Below are positions 13,983 through 21,396 of a stretch of 25,611 nucleotides of DNA, in pieces. The position numbers and the translations under genes are program-made. The stretch's first letter is position 1. Each line of letters begins with the position of its first letter. The notes below the pieces were generated by a model that was not told where the DNA came from, made no database searches, and saw only the letters and a list, made by a program, of their open reading frames with translations. The stretch covers positions 1 to 25,611 of the forward strand of contig JBBCJM010000172.1 in NCBI GenBank assembly GCA_037190175.1, given 5' to 3'. The DNA comes from JBBCJM01 sp037190175 (GTDB taxonomy: Bacteria; Pseudomonadota; Alphaproteobacteria; Rhodobacterales; Rhodobacteraceae).

Positions 13983-14813
13983 TCATTGCGCCGGATGGGG
14001 ATGGCCGAACGCCCCGCGCCAGGCGCAGGCCTTGGCGGCCGCGGCGGCGGCATGGGGCAGGGCCTCGGTGGCGGGGGCGCCGGCGATGGTGGCGGCCAGC
14101 CATCCGGCGATGAAGGCGTCGCCCGCCCCCATGGTGTCGACCACCGTCGCCGGCACGATGCCCTGCCGCACGATCCGCGCCCCGTCGCTGAACAGCGCCC
14201 CGCGTTCGCCCTGGGTGATGCAGACCTGCGCCGGGCCGAGGGCATGGAGCCGCGCGATCAGGCCGCGGGCGGCCTCGTCGTCCAGGTCCGATCCCGACAG
14301 GAAGCAGGTGGTCACATGCGGGCAGACGGCGGCGAAATACCCCTCGTCCCGCCCGGTCGAGAAGTCGAATGACAGGCGCGCGGCGGCGGCGATGCGGGGC
14401 AGTTCATGCTCCAGATAGCTGAAGCACGAGGAATGCACATGGCCCAGCCGGGCGATCAGTGCCAGGTCCGCCTCGTCCAGCCGGAGGGTCAGCCGCTTGC
14501 GCAGGCCGCCCTTGTTCGAGCCCACGAAGACCCGGTCGCCGTCCTGCAGCGTGACCTTGGCCTTGCCGGTCTCGCCATGGGCCACGCGCAGGCCCGCGTC
14601 CGACAGGCCCTCGGCCAGGATCGCGGCGCGGACATGCGCGCCCTCCTCGTCGTCGCCGATGATGCCGATATAGGCGGTCTCGGCCAGGCCGAAGCGGCGG
14701 GCCAGCACCGCGACGTTCAGCGCGTTGCCGCCGGGGTAATAGAGCCCCTGGTCGAGGTAATGGTCCACGACATTGTCGCCGATGCCGACAAGGCCCTGCT
14801 GGGTGGCGGTCAT
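13983..14813 (-). CDS. frlD: PfkB-family fructosamine (fructoselysine-type) 6-kinase, FrlD-like
   Basis: About 276 residues, a compact PfkB/ribokinase-fold kinase. The N-terminal IGDNVVDHYLDQGLYYPGGN (11-30) is the FrlD-type opening rather than the ribokinase form. The PfkB signature DTMGAGDAF lies at 226-234 with catalytic Asp232. FrlD phosphorylates fructoselysine or related fructosyl amino acids at the sugar 6-hydroxyl, giving the substrate for the deglycase FrlB encoded at the head of this operon. Operon position and the FrlB partner support the role. The amino acid part of the substrate cannot be told from sequence. A generic sugar kinase is the alternative. Confidence 0.85.
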   Translation of the reverse strand: MTATQQGLVGIGDNVVDHYLDQGLYYPGGNALNVAVLARRFGLAETAYIGIIGDDEEGAHVRAAILAEGLSDAGLRVAHGETGKAKVTLQDGDRVFVGSNKGGLRKRLTLRLDEADLALIARLGHVHSSCFSYLEHELPRIAAAARLSFDFSTGRDEGYFAAVCPHVTTCFLSGSDLDDEAARGLIARLHALGPAQVCITQGERGALFSDGARIVRQGIVPATVVDTMGAGDAFIAGWLAATIAGAPATEALPHAAAAAAKACAWRGAFGHPHPAQ

Positions 14814-14830
14814 AGATGTCTCCCGGTGCG

Positions 14831-15676
14831 TCAGCCCTTCACCGCGCCTGCGGCGAAGCCCGACATGAAGTAGCGTTGCGCGACGATGAACAGGATCACG
14901 ATGGGGGCCGCGGCGATCACCAGCCCGGCGACCAGCACGCCCCAGTCGGTCATCAGCGCGTCGCGGAAGTTCATCAGCCCGGCCGGGATCGTCTTCAGCC
15001 GGTCGCTGTCGATGAAGATGATGGCGAAGAGGAATTCGTTCCAGGCGTGATAGGCGGTCAGCACCGAGGCGGTCAGCAGGATCGACCGGCTCATCGGCAG
15101 ATAGACGTGCCAGAGCGTCTGCAACGAGGAACAGCCGTCGATATGGGCGCTGTCGTCCAGATCGCGCGGCACGGTCAGGAAGACGGCGCGGATCAGCAGC
15201 ACGGTGATCGGCAGGCGATAGGCGGTATAGGTCAGGATCAGCGCCCAGTAGGTGTCGTGCAGCCGGAAGGTCTGCATCATCTTGTAAAGCGGCACCAGCG
15301 CGACCTGGGGCGCCACCAGCATCCCGCCGATGCAGGCCATCAGCACCAGCCCCGCGGCGCGGCCCGCGCCGCCCGCCTCGGCCCGCGTCATGCCGAAGGC
15401 GGCCAGCGCCGAGAGCAGCAGCGTCAGCAGGATCGTGGCGCCGGTGACGATCACCGAGTTCATGAAATAGGCCGAGATCCCGCCCGACCAGGCCTTGGCA
15501 TAGTTCTCGACCACCCAGACGGTCGGCAGGGTCCAGGACGCCTGGAAGATCTGCTGGGTGGTCTTGAACGAGTTGGTGATCATCCAGAACAGCGGATAGA
15601 CCACGATCACCGCGTGCAGCAGCAGCACGAAGATCACCAGCACACGGCCGGGATGGCGGGCAAGCGAGGCTGTCAT
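14831..15676 (-). CDS. ABC sugar transporter permease, MalG/FrlM type
   Basis: About 281 residues with six predicted membrane helices. The first is RVLVIFVLLLHAVIVVYPLF, followed by MITNSFKTTQQIF, as in MalG-type proteins. The cytoplasmic coupling (EAA-like) loop reads DLDDSAHIDGCSSLQTLWHV, a slightly degenerate form of the consensus. It starts one base after the stop of the partner permease, so the pair is coupled, as usual for heterodimeric permeases. It matches frlM by order in the operon. Confidence 0.92.
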   Translation of the reverse strand: MTASLARHPGRVLVIFVLLLHAVIVVYPLFWMITNSFKTTQQIFQASWTLPTVWVVENYAKAWSGGISAYFMNSVIVTGATILLTLLLSALAAFGMTRAEAGGAGRAAGLVLMACIGGMLVAPQVALVPLYKMMQTFRLHDTYWALILTYTAYRLPITVLLIRAVFLTVPRDLDDSAHIDGCSSLQTLWHVYLPMSRSILLTASVLTAYHAWNEFLFAIIFIDSDRLKTIPAGLMNFRDALMTDWGVLVAGLVIAAAPIVILFIVAQRYFMSGFAAGAVKG

Positions 15677-15677
15677 C

Positions 15678-16550
15678 TCATTTCGCCTTTCCGAAGACGC
15701 GCAGTTGCAGAAGCGAGACCAGCATCGTCGCCACGAAGATCAGCGCGGCGATGGCGGCGGCATAGCCCATCTCGTCGCGGAAGAAGGCCGAACGGTACAT
15801 GTAGGTGGCCAGCGTGGTCGAGGCGTTGCCCGGCCCGCCGCCGGTCAGGATGTAGGGCTCGGAAAAGACGGTGACCGAGCCGGTGACGGTGACCACCGTG
15901 GCCACGATCAGCATCTCGCGCACCTGCGGCACGGTGATGTGGAAGAACTGCGCCACCGGCCCCGCGCCGTCCAGGTCGGCCGCTTCGTAAAGGTCGCGCG
16001 GGATGGCCTGGATCGCCACGATGAACAGCATCATCACATAGCCGATGCTCTGCCATTGCGAGACGGCGATGACGGCGTAGATCGCGGTCCCGCTCTCGCC
16101 CAGCCAGGCCCGCGTCCAGTTGCCCAGGCCCACCGCCTGGAGCGTCATGTTCAGAAGGCCGCTGAAGGGGTCGTAGAAGAAGGTGAAGACGAAGGCGATG
16201 ACGGTGATCGACATCACCACGGGGATGAAGAACAGCGTGCGCAGGAACCTGGCCCAGAACCCCAGGAAGGCCTGGCTCAGGATCGCGGCCAGCACGAGGC
16301 CCAGCCCCACCTGGAACAGCACCGACAGCGCCGCGTAGAGCCCGACGTTGACGAAGGCGGTCAGGATGACCGGATCGGTCGCCAGCCGCTGATAGTTGGC
16401 CAGCCCCACCGCGCGCATGTTCGGGTCGAAGGCCGAAAAGCTGTAGAAGCTGAACCAGACGTTGGCGGCCAGCGGATAGAACACGAAGACGGCCGTCACG
16501 ATCAGGAACGGCGCCGTGTAGAGCAGCAGATCGGTTATCCTCGCGGGCAT
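15678..16550 (-). CDS. ABC sugar transporter permease, MalF/FrlN type
   Basis: About 290 residues with six predicted membrane helices. It opens with DLLLYTAPFLIVTAVFVFYP and FSFYSFSAFDPN, typical of MalF/UgpA-like proteins. The coupling loop is canonical: LYEAADLDGAGPVAQFFHIT. It pairs with the MalG-type protein encoded just downstream and corresponds to frlN by position. A 115-base gap with a stem-loop separates it from the binding-protein gene upstream. Confidence 0.92.
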   Translation of the reverse strand: MPARITDLLLYTAPFLIVTAVFVFYPLAANVWFSFYSFSAFDPNMRAVGLANYQRLATDPVILTAFVNVGLYAALSVLFQVGLGLVLAAILSQAFLGFWARFLRTLFFIPVVMSITVIAFVFTFFYDPFSGLLNMTLQAVGLGNWTRAWLGESGTAIYAVIAVSQWQSIGYVMMLFIVAIQAIPRDLYEAADLDGAGPVAQFFHITVPQVREMLIVATVVTVTGSVTVFSEPYILTGGGPGNASTTLATYMYRSAFFRDEMGYAAAIAALIFVATMLVSLLQLRVFGKAK

Positions 16551-16586
16551 CGGCTTCGTCCTTGCAGCGCCATCGGGTGGTCGGCA

Positions 16587-16615
16587 GCGGACGGCGGCCC
16601 TTGGCCACCGTCCGC
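16587..16615 (-). promoter_or_regulatory. Stem-loop between binding-protein and permease genes
   Basis: GCGGACGG pairs with CCGTCCGC; after one C/A mismatch, GGCC pairs with GGCC around a three-base loop, a twelve-pair stem. A second small hairpin, CTCCCC-N3-GGGGAG, lies at 16625-16639. Neither is followed by a U-run in the transcribed direction, so they look like mRNA-stabilising or partial termination structures that would raise binding protein over permease. Confidence 0.5.
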
Positions 16616-16665
16616 CGCCCGCGCCTCCCCGGCGGGGAGCACGCCGGGAAGTCGCCTCCTGGGGG

Positions 16666-17919
16666 TCAGAGGCTCTCGCGCACGCGCTTGGCCGCCGCCT
16701 GCACGTCGACCATCACCTCGGCCGGCGTCATCTGCCCGTCCAGCAGAAGCTGCACGCCCTTCATGTAGGCATCGGCCACGGTGGCATCGAGCGCGGTGTC
16801 CAGCCAGATGTAGGGATTGCCCGCCTCCATGATCTGCTCGAAGGCCACGATCTGCTCGGGCGTCGCCGAGGCCTCGTTCACCGCGCCCTTGATCGGGCTG
16901 ATGATGCCGGTCTCGCTGGTCAGCTGCGCGCCCCGCTCGGGCGACAGCAGGAACTGCAGGAACCTGATCGCCTCTTCCTTGTGCTGCGACCCCTCGGCGA
17001 TCATCCAGCCCTGCGGCGCGCCCTGCAGCGTGTCGTCCCGGCCCTCGCCCCCCTCGATCGGCGGGAAGATGAAGAAGCCGTAGGGGAAGGCCGCCTCCTT
17101 CAGGAAGCCCATCTCGGCATATTGCAGATAGGACATCGCGCCGCGGCCGGCGATGAAGGTGTTGCGCTCGGTCTCGTGGTCGATCCCGTTGGGCGTGGGG
17201 TTCATGCAGGTCGAGAGCTCCTGGAACTTCTCGAGCGCGGTGACATAGCCCGGGTGGGTGAACTCGCCGGTGGCGCGGTCATAGTCGGCGGCCAGCACCT
17301 CGGGCGGCACGATCCGCTCGTTGAAGGTGCCGATGTAGTGGCTGATCGCCCAGGGCGCCTTGGACCCGAACAGCAGCGGGATCTGCCCCGCCTCCTTCAG
17401 CTTGGCGCAGACCGCCATCAGCTCGCCGAAGCTCTTCGGTTCCTCGGTGATGCCGGCCTGGGCCCAGAGATCCTTGTTGTAGAAGATCGCCTTGCCGTCC
17501 ATCTGCCAGGGCAGGCCATAGACCTTGCCGTCCATGGTGAAGGGCTCGATCTGGGCGGCGATGATCCTGTCGGCCCAGTCGGCGTTTTCGGCCAGGACCG
17601 GCGTCAGGTCCATCGACCGGCCGGCGCGAGCGATGTTGAAGGCCCATTCCCCGCTCCAGGCGAAGAAGATGTCGGGCTGGTTCGACGAGCCCAGCACCAC
17701 GCGGATCTTGTCCTTGTAGGCATCGTTCAGCACCTGGTCGGTGACGATGGTGATGCCGGGGTTGGCCGCCTGGAAATCGGCGATCACCGCGTCGATATAG
17801 GGCTTGAACGGCGCGTTCGGCCAGCGGTGGAACAGCTTCAGTTCCACATCGGCAAGCGCCGGCGCGGCCGTCAGCACGGCAAGGGCAATGGCCGAGGCCG
17901 TGCGGGTGAGACCTTTCAT
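16666..17919 (-). CDS. ABC transporter extracellular solute-binding protein, family 1 (FrlO position)
   Basis: About 417 residues. A Sec signal peptide (KGLTRTASAIALAVLTAAP then ALA) ends near residue 23, followed by DVELKLFHRWPNAPFKPY. Family 1 features include VLGSSNQPDIFFAWSGEW, PWQMDGKAIFYNKDLW and the C-terminal PERGAQLTSETGIISP. This fold binds oligosaccharides and related sugar compounds. The position between the FrlB-type deglycase and the permeases points to fructosyl amino acids as the ligand; this is inference. The start at 17919 was chosen because it begins the signal peptide and has AGGAGGAGG upstream; the longer frame overlaps frlB and was rejected. Confidence 0.92.
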   Translation of the reverse strand: MKGLTRTASAIALAVLTAAPALADVELKLFHRWPNAPFKPYIDAVIADFQAANPGITIVTDQVLNDAYKDKIRVVLGSSNQPDIFFAWSGEWAFNIARAGRSMDLTPVLAENADWADRIIAAQIEPFTMDGKVYGLPWQMDGKAIFYNKDLWAQAGITEEPKSFGELMAVCAKLKEAGQIPLLFGSKAPWAISHYIGTFNERIVPPEVLAADYDRATGEFTHPGYVTALEKFQELSTCMNPTPNGIDHETERNTFIAGRGAMSYLQYAEMGFLKEAAFPYGFFIFPPIEGGEGRDDTLQGAPQGWMIAEGSQHKEEAIRFLQFLLSPERGAQLTSETGIISPIKGAVNEASATPEQIVAFEQIMEAGNPYIWLDTALDATVADAYMKGVQLLLDGQMTPAEVMVDVQAAAKRVRESL

Positions 17920-17941
17920 CGTCTTCCTCCTCCTGTTGGAT

Positions 17942-17978
17942 GCCGGAAGGGGCTTGTCCCCTTCCGGCGGGGACAAGC
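17942..17978 (-). promoter_or_regulatory. Two mutually exclusive perfect hairpins between frlB and the binding-protein gene
   Basis: Two perfect inverted repeats overlap just after the frlB stop. Hairpin A is GCCGGAAGGGG (17942-17952) with CCCCTTCCGGC (17958-17968), 11 pairs and a 5-base loop. Hairpin B is GCTTGTCCCC (17952-17961) with GGGGACAAGC (17969-17978), 10 pairs and a 7-base loop. They share bases and cannot form together. No U-run follows, so neither is a standard intrinsic terminator. They probably set mRNA stability or relative expression of the binding protein. Confidence 0.6.
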
Positions 17979-18962
17979 TCAGTATTCCATCTTCCACATG
18001 TAGCGGCGGACCGTGAGCGGATGGCCCTTGGCCTCGGCCAGCTTGTCGGCATAGGCCCGCAGCACCGGCGAGAACACCAGCGGTTGCAGGTATTCCGCGA
18101 CCGGGGCGGGAAGCTCCGCCACGCCCAGATCCTGCGCGTCCAGCACGGTCATGCGCTGCGAGTATTTCCGCGCGAAGGCCAGCGCGCGTTCGTCCACCGG
18201 CCGCGAGGCGCCCACCCCGACCAGCTGCACGAAGGGCACGTCGAAATCGGTCACCTCGAAGGGGCCGTGGAAATACTCGCCGGCATGGATGCAGGCGGAA
18301 TGGATCCACTGCATCTCCTGATAGATGCAGATCGCATAGGAATAGGCCGGGCCATAGTTCGCGCCCGAGGCCATGGTGTAGATCACCGGCTCGCGCTTGT
18401 GGGCTTCGGCATAGGCGGCGATGGCGCCCTGCTGGCCGGTGATGGCCTTGTCCACGATGGCGCCGATTTTGGCCAGGCCCGCGTCGATGTCGGCGGCCTT
18501 CTTGCTGCCCTCGCGCGCGGCGAGGACGCCGAAGGTCAGCCGCGCCAGCACGGCGGGGGAATGTTCGGCGCTCATCGTCATGGGCGCGTGGGTATAGTTC
18601 ACGGTGTACTCCGACGCCACGTCCAGCGGGCTGCCCGGCACATGGGTCAGCGCGATGGTCAGCGCCCCGGCCTTGCGGGCGATCTGCGCCGCCTCGACCG
18701 TTTCGGGGGTGGTGCCGGAATGCGAGCAGAGGATCACGACCGAGCCCTTGCCCAGCCGCTTGGGCGCGCGGGCCTTGAACTCGGCCGCGTTCAGCGCCTG
18801 CCCGGCGATCGAGGCGGACTCGCGCTCCACCGCATACTGGTTCGGCAGCATCAGCGCATAGGAACCGCCGCAGGCGACGAAGAAGAGGTCGGTCACGCTG
18901 TCGCGCGCCGCAACGGCCTTCAGGGCGTTCGTGATCTGGGTGTCGACGGTCTCGGTCAGCAT
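17979..18962 (-). CDS. frlB: Fructosamine-6-phosphate deglycase, FrlB-like (SIS domains)
   Basis: About 327 residues. It closely follows FrlB along its length: DLFFVACGGSYALMLPNQY near 25-43, CSHSGTTPET at 79-88 for phosphate binding, ITGQQGAI, PVIYTMASGANYGPAYSY, MQWIHSACIHAGEYFHGPFE with Glu229 and His232, and the C-terminal HPLTVRRYMWKMEY. FrlB splits fructosyl-amino-acid 6-phosphates into glucose 6-phosphate and the free amino acid; conserved Glu and His residues in this region are the likely acid/base groups. It is the first gene of the operon, with GGAGAG just upstream. Related SIS enzymes such as GlmS-type or AgaS are less likely because the FrlB-specific stretches are all present. This is the strongest functional call in the operon. 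Confidence 0.92.
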   Translation of the reverse strand: MLTETVDTQITNALKAVAARDSVTDLFFVACGGSYALMLPNQYAVERESASIAGQALNAAEFKARAPKRLGKGSVVILCSHSGTTPETVEAAQIARKAGALTIALTHVPGSPLDVASEYTVNYTHAPMTMSAEHSPAVLARLTFGVLAAREGSKKAADIDAGLAKIGAIVDKAITGQQGAIAAYAEAHKREPVIYTMASGANYGPAYSYAICIYQEMQWIHSACIHAGEYFHGPFEVTDFDVPFVQLVGVGASRPVDERALAFARKYSQRMTVLDAQDLGVAELPAPVAEYLQPLVFSPVLRAYADKLAEAKGHPLTVRRYMWKMEY

Positions 18963-18975
18963 CTTCTCTCCGATA

Positions 18976-19027
18976 TGACGTTATATAACGTTATAGATAA
19001 AATCCTCCTGCTGCCCGAGTCTGTCAA
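18976..19027. promoter_or_regulatory. frl control region: overlapping palindromic operators and minus-strand promoter
   Basis: The 163-base divergent region between frlB and the GntR gene is strikingly AT-rich. It contains the perfect 14-bp palindrome ACGTTATATAACGT (18978-18991), overlapped by the perfect 12-bp palindrome TATAACGTTATA (18984-18995). A minus-strand -35, TTGACA (complement of 19022-19027), is followed after 17 bases by GATTTT as a weak -10, placing the palindromes at or just after the frlB transcription start. This suits repression by the adjacent GntR/HutC protein, relieved by a fructosamine or its phosphate. Confidence 0.6.
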
Positions 19028-19125
19028 CAGAAAATTTCTCTTGTATTTCAATGAGATTGATTTCTGATCCGAGAGGTGAGAGACTCCGGCGGTGGATTCG
19101 GCAGCCCTGGTGAAAGGCCCCCCGC

Positions 19126-19890
19126 ATGGCGGACGCGACAGAGACGACCAAGGGGCCGGAGGCAGACGGGAACCTCTCGCGGATCGACTCCGTTCCGCTC
19201 TACAGCCAGATCAAGCAGCGGCTGCTGGCCGAGATCGGCGAGGGCAAATACGCCGAGGGGGGCCTGCTGCCGACCGAGGTGCAGCTGTGCGATATCTATG
19301 GGGTCAGCCGGATCACCGTGCGCCGCGCGATCAGCGAGTTGCAGGACGAGGGCGTGCTGGAAAAGCGGCCGGGCAAGGGCACCTTCGTCTCGGTCCAGCG
19401 CCTGGTCACCAGCCTGGTGAAGCTGAACGGCTTCACCGAGACCTATACGGCGCTGGGCGCCGACCCGCACAACCAGCTCCTGTCCAGCGACACGCTGCCG
19501 GCCGATGCCGCCACCGCCGCGGCGCTCGCCCTTGCGCGGGGCACGCCGGTGTTGCAGGTCCGGCGCCTGATCCGCACCCGCAAGGGGCCGCTGACCATCG
19601 ACCAATCCTATTTCGAGCTGGAACGGTTCCCCGGGCTGGCCGGGGAACTGCACGACGACGTGTCGCTCTACGGCCTGCTGCGCGGGAAATACGGGGTCGA
19701 GGTCGCGCATTCCCGCCGCCACATCAACGTCCGCCTGGCCGGCCAGGCGGACCGGCCGGTGCTGGGCTGCAACCTGGGCGAGCCGCTCTTCGACATGGAG
19801 AAGATCGTCTACGACGCCGGGATGCGCCCGTTGCAGCGATCCCTGCTGGCCACCCCGACCAACCGGATCACCTATACGATCGATGTCTAA
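19126..19890 (+). CDS. GntR/HutC-family regulator with UTRA domain (FrlR-like)
   Basis: About 254 residues. A winged HTH spans about 22-90 (VPLYSQIKQRLLAEIGEGKY, LPTEVQLCDIYGVSRITVRR, RPGKGTFV), followed by a UTRA ligand domain at about 100-250 (LVKLNGFTETYTALG, PVLQVRRLIRTRKGPLTIDQ, NRITYTIDV end). HutC-type regulators bind small sugar- or amino-acid-like phosphates. It is divergent from the frl operon, as expected for its repressor. The ATG at 19126 has only a weak upstream GAAAGG, so expression may be low. Its 3' end faces a palindromic repeat that may terminate transcription. Confidence 0.9.
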   Translation: MADATETTKGPEADGNLSRIDSVPLYSQIKQRLLAEIGEGKYAEGGLLPTEVQLCDIYGVSRITVRRAISELQDEGVLEKRPGKGTFVSVQRLVTSLVKLNGFTETYTALGADPHNQLLSSDTLPADAATAAALALARGTPVLQVRRLIRTRKGPLTIDQSYFELERFPGLAGELHDDVSLYGLLRGKYGVEVAHSRRHINVRLAGQADRPVLGCNLGEPLFDMEKIVYDAGMRPLQRSLLATPTNRITYTIDV

Positions 19891-19893
19891 GGC

Positions 19894-20081
19894 GGGATCG
19901 GTTCAGCCGGATCGCCGGCAGGAAGGGCGCCTCCCCTCCCCGCGTGGGAGGGGATGGGGGAGGGGGCATTCCCGCGGGCCGGAAGCCTTGCCCCCCTCCC
20001 CATCCCTCCCCACGAGGGGGAGGGAGGCGCGAGACTTCATCCGGCGGTTCCGGTGGCGGCGGTTCAATCCGACCCGATCCC
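19894..20081. repeat. Palindromic MITE-like repeat, copy 1
   Basis: The element is about 185 bp, bounded by short inverted ends GGGATCGG and CCGATCCC. The inside is a large imperfect palindrome made of C-rich and G-rich tracts around GGGCCGGAAGCC. The core (19916-20044) matches copy 2 (24278-24407) with only two substitutions and one indel; the ends are more diverged. It has no coding capacity. It sits between the convergent ends of the GntR gene and the Wza/KpsD-like gene and could end transcription from both sides. Confidence 0.85.
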
Positions 20082-20109
20082 ACCATGAATGCCGCCGGCC
20101 CGCCCCGGC

Positions 20110-21240
20110 TCAGTCGCTGCTCACGTTGTTGGCCTGCCGCGCCAGCCCGAAGATCGAGCCCACCACCTGCGACACGGTGGAGAAGGCGTTCAGCGGGCTT
20201 TCCGAGACATAGATCACGTCGTCGGGGTTGATCACGAAGTTGCCGGCCGAGAACAGCCCGTCGGCGCTCACCATGTCGATGACGAAGATCACCCGCGGCG
20301 CGCCCGGGCCGCGCAGCCCGTCGGCCACCGCCGCGGCGGGATATTCGCGCAGGATCAGCACCGCCTTGGGGTCGGCGCGCATGTCGTTCACCCCGCCCAC
20401 CGCGGCCAGCGCCTCCAGCGCCGTGGGCCGGTCGGCGGGGAAGGGCACGATCTGCTCGCGCCCCGCCGCGCCCAGCGCGATGAAGCGGCGGCTGTCGGAG
20501 TCCACGATCACCTTGTCGCCGCCCATCAGCACGGTGTCGAGCGCGGGGTTCTCGTAAAGCCGCCGGATGGTGGTGACATGGGTGCGGCCCCCGCGCACCA
20601 GGCGGATCACCGGCTGGTTCAGCCCCGGGCTCACCCCGCCGCCGGCGGCCAGCAGTTCCAGCACCGACATCCCGTCGACCGGATAGGTGCCCGGCCGCGC
20701 CACGCCGCCCACCAGGTCGACCGAATTGGCCCGGCCTGCCGACATGGCCAGCTGCACCTGCGCCGAGGGGGCGATGACCGAGAGCTTGTCCTGGATCTCG
20801 GCGCGCGCGGCCTCGACCGTCATGCCGGTCACGCGCACCCGGTCCAGATAGGGGACGAAGATCCGGCCGTCGTTGGCCACCTCGATCTGCGACATCGGCA
20901 CCGCCCGCGCGCCGCCGTTGGTCAGGAGCGAGGTTTCCGAGGCGTCCCAGACCACCAGGTCCAGCCTGTCGCCCGCCCGGATCAGCGGGGTCGAGCGCCC
21001 GCCCCCGGCCGAGATCCAGCCGCCCTGCGGCCCCGATCCGGTCATCGGCCAGTCCGCCACACGCGGCAGCAACTCGCGCGTCACCGGATAGACCGCATAG
21101 CTGCCGCCGGTGTCGTCCTCGATCGAGGACAGGATCCGCCGCCCCTGCGCGGCGCCCCGCGGCAGGCTGCAACCCGACAGGGCCGCGGCGGCAGCGCCGA
21201 CGGCAGCGGCCAGCAGCCGGCGGCGGTTCGGATCGGTCAT
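20110..21240 (-). CDS. Polysaccharide export outer-membrane lipoprotein, Wza/KpsD family
   Basis: About 376 residues. The N-terminus TDPNRRRLLAAAVGAAAAAL leads into the lipobox LSGC at 21-24, so the mature protein is a lipoprotein; the RRR before the hydrophobic stretch resembles a twin-arginine motif. The Poly_export domain (GDRLDLVVWDASETSLL to TVEAARAEIQDKL) is followed by SLBB-type repeats (VDLVGGVARPGTYPVDGMSV and a second around AADRP/ALEALAAVGGV). Such proteins form the outer-membrane channel for capsule or exopolysaccharide. The start at 21240 fits the lipoprotein signal and has GGGGGA upstream; the longer frame adds an unlikely leader. It neighbours galE, Kdo genes and a KpsM-like permease, which supports a capsule role. 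Confidence 0.9.
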   Translation of the reverse strand: MTDPNRRRLLAAAVGAAAAALSGCSLPRGAAQGRRILSSIEDDTGGSYAVYPVTRELLPRVADWPMTGSGPQGGWISAGGGRSTPLIRAGDRLDLVVWDASETSLLTNGGARAVPMSQIEVANDGRIFVPYLDRVRVTGMTVEAARAEIQDKLSVIAPSAQVQLAMSAGRANSVDLVGGVARPGTYPVDGMSVLELLAAGGGVSPGLNQPVIRLVRGGRTHVTTIRRLYENPALDTVLMGGDKVIVDSDSRRFIALGAAGREQIVPFPADRPTALEALAAVGGVNDMRADPKAVLILREYPAAAVADGLRGPGAPRVIFVIDMVSADGLFSAGNFVINPDDVIYVSESPLNAFSTVSQVVGSIFGLARQANNVSSD

Positions 21241-21396
21241 GCCTGTCCCCCAAGGGTCTGGCGAATCCCGCCCGCGGGCAGCCTGCGGGAACGCCGTCAA
21301 ACCATAGCCGCGCCGCCGCCGGGGTCAACGGGACCGCGAGCGCCTGTGCGGCTGCGCGCCGACAAGATGCTGCGGCAGATCGCGCGGCCGGCTACA

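Noticed and set aside
17942..17978. Intrinsic transcription terminator within the frl operon
   Set aside because: The stems are strong but no U-run follows in the transcribed direction, and the next genes clearly belong to the same pathway.
19921..20044. C-rich/G-rich repeats considered as a CRISPR array or coding repeat
   Set aside because: There are only palindromic halves of a single element, with no regular spacers and no cas genes; the second copy is 4.4 kb away.
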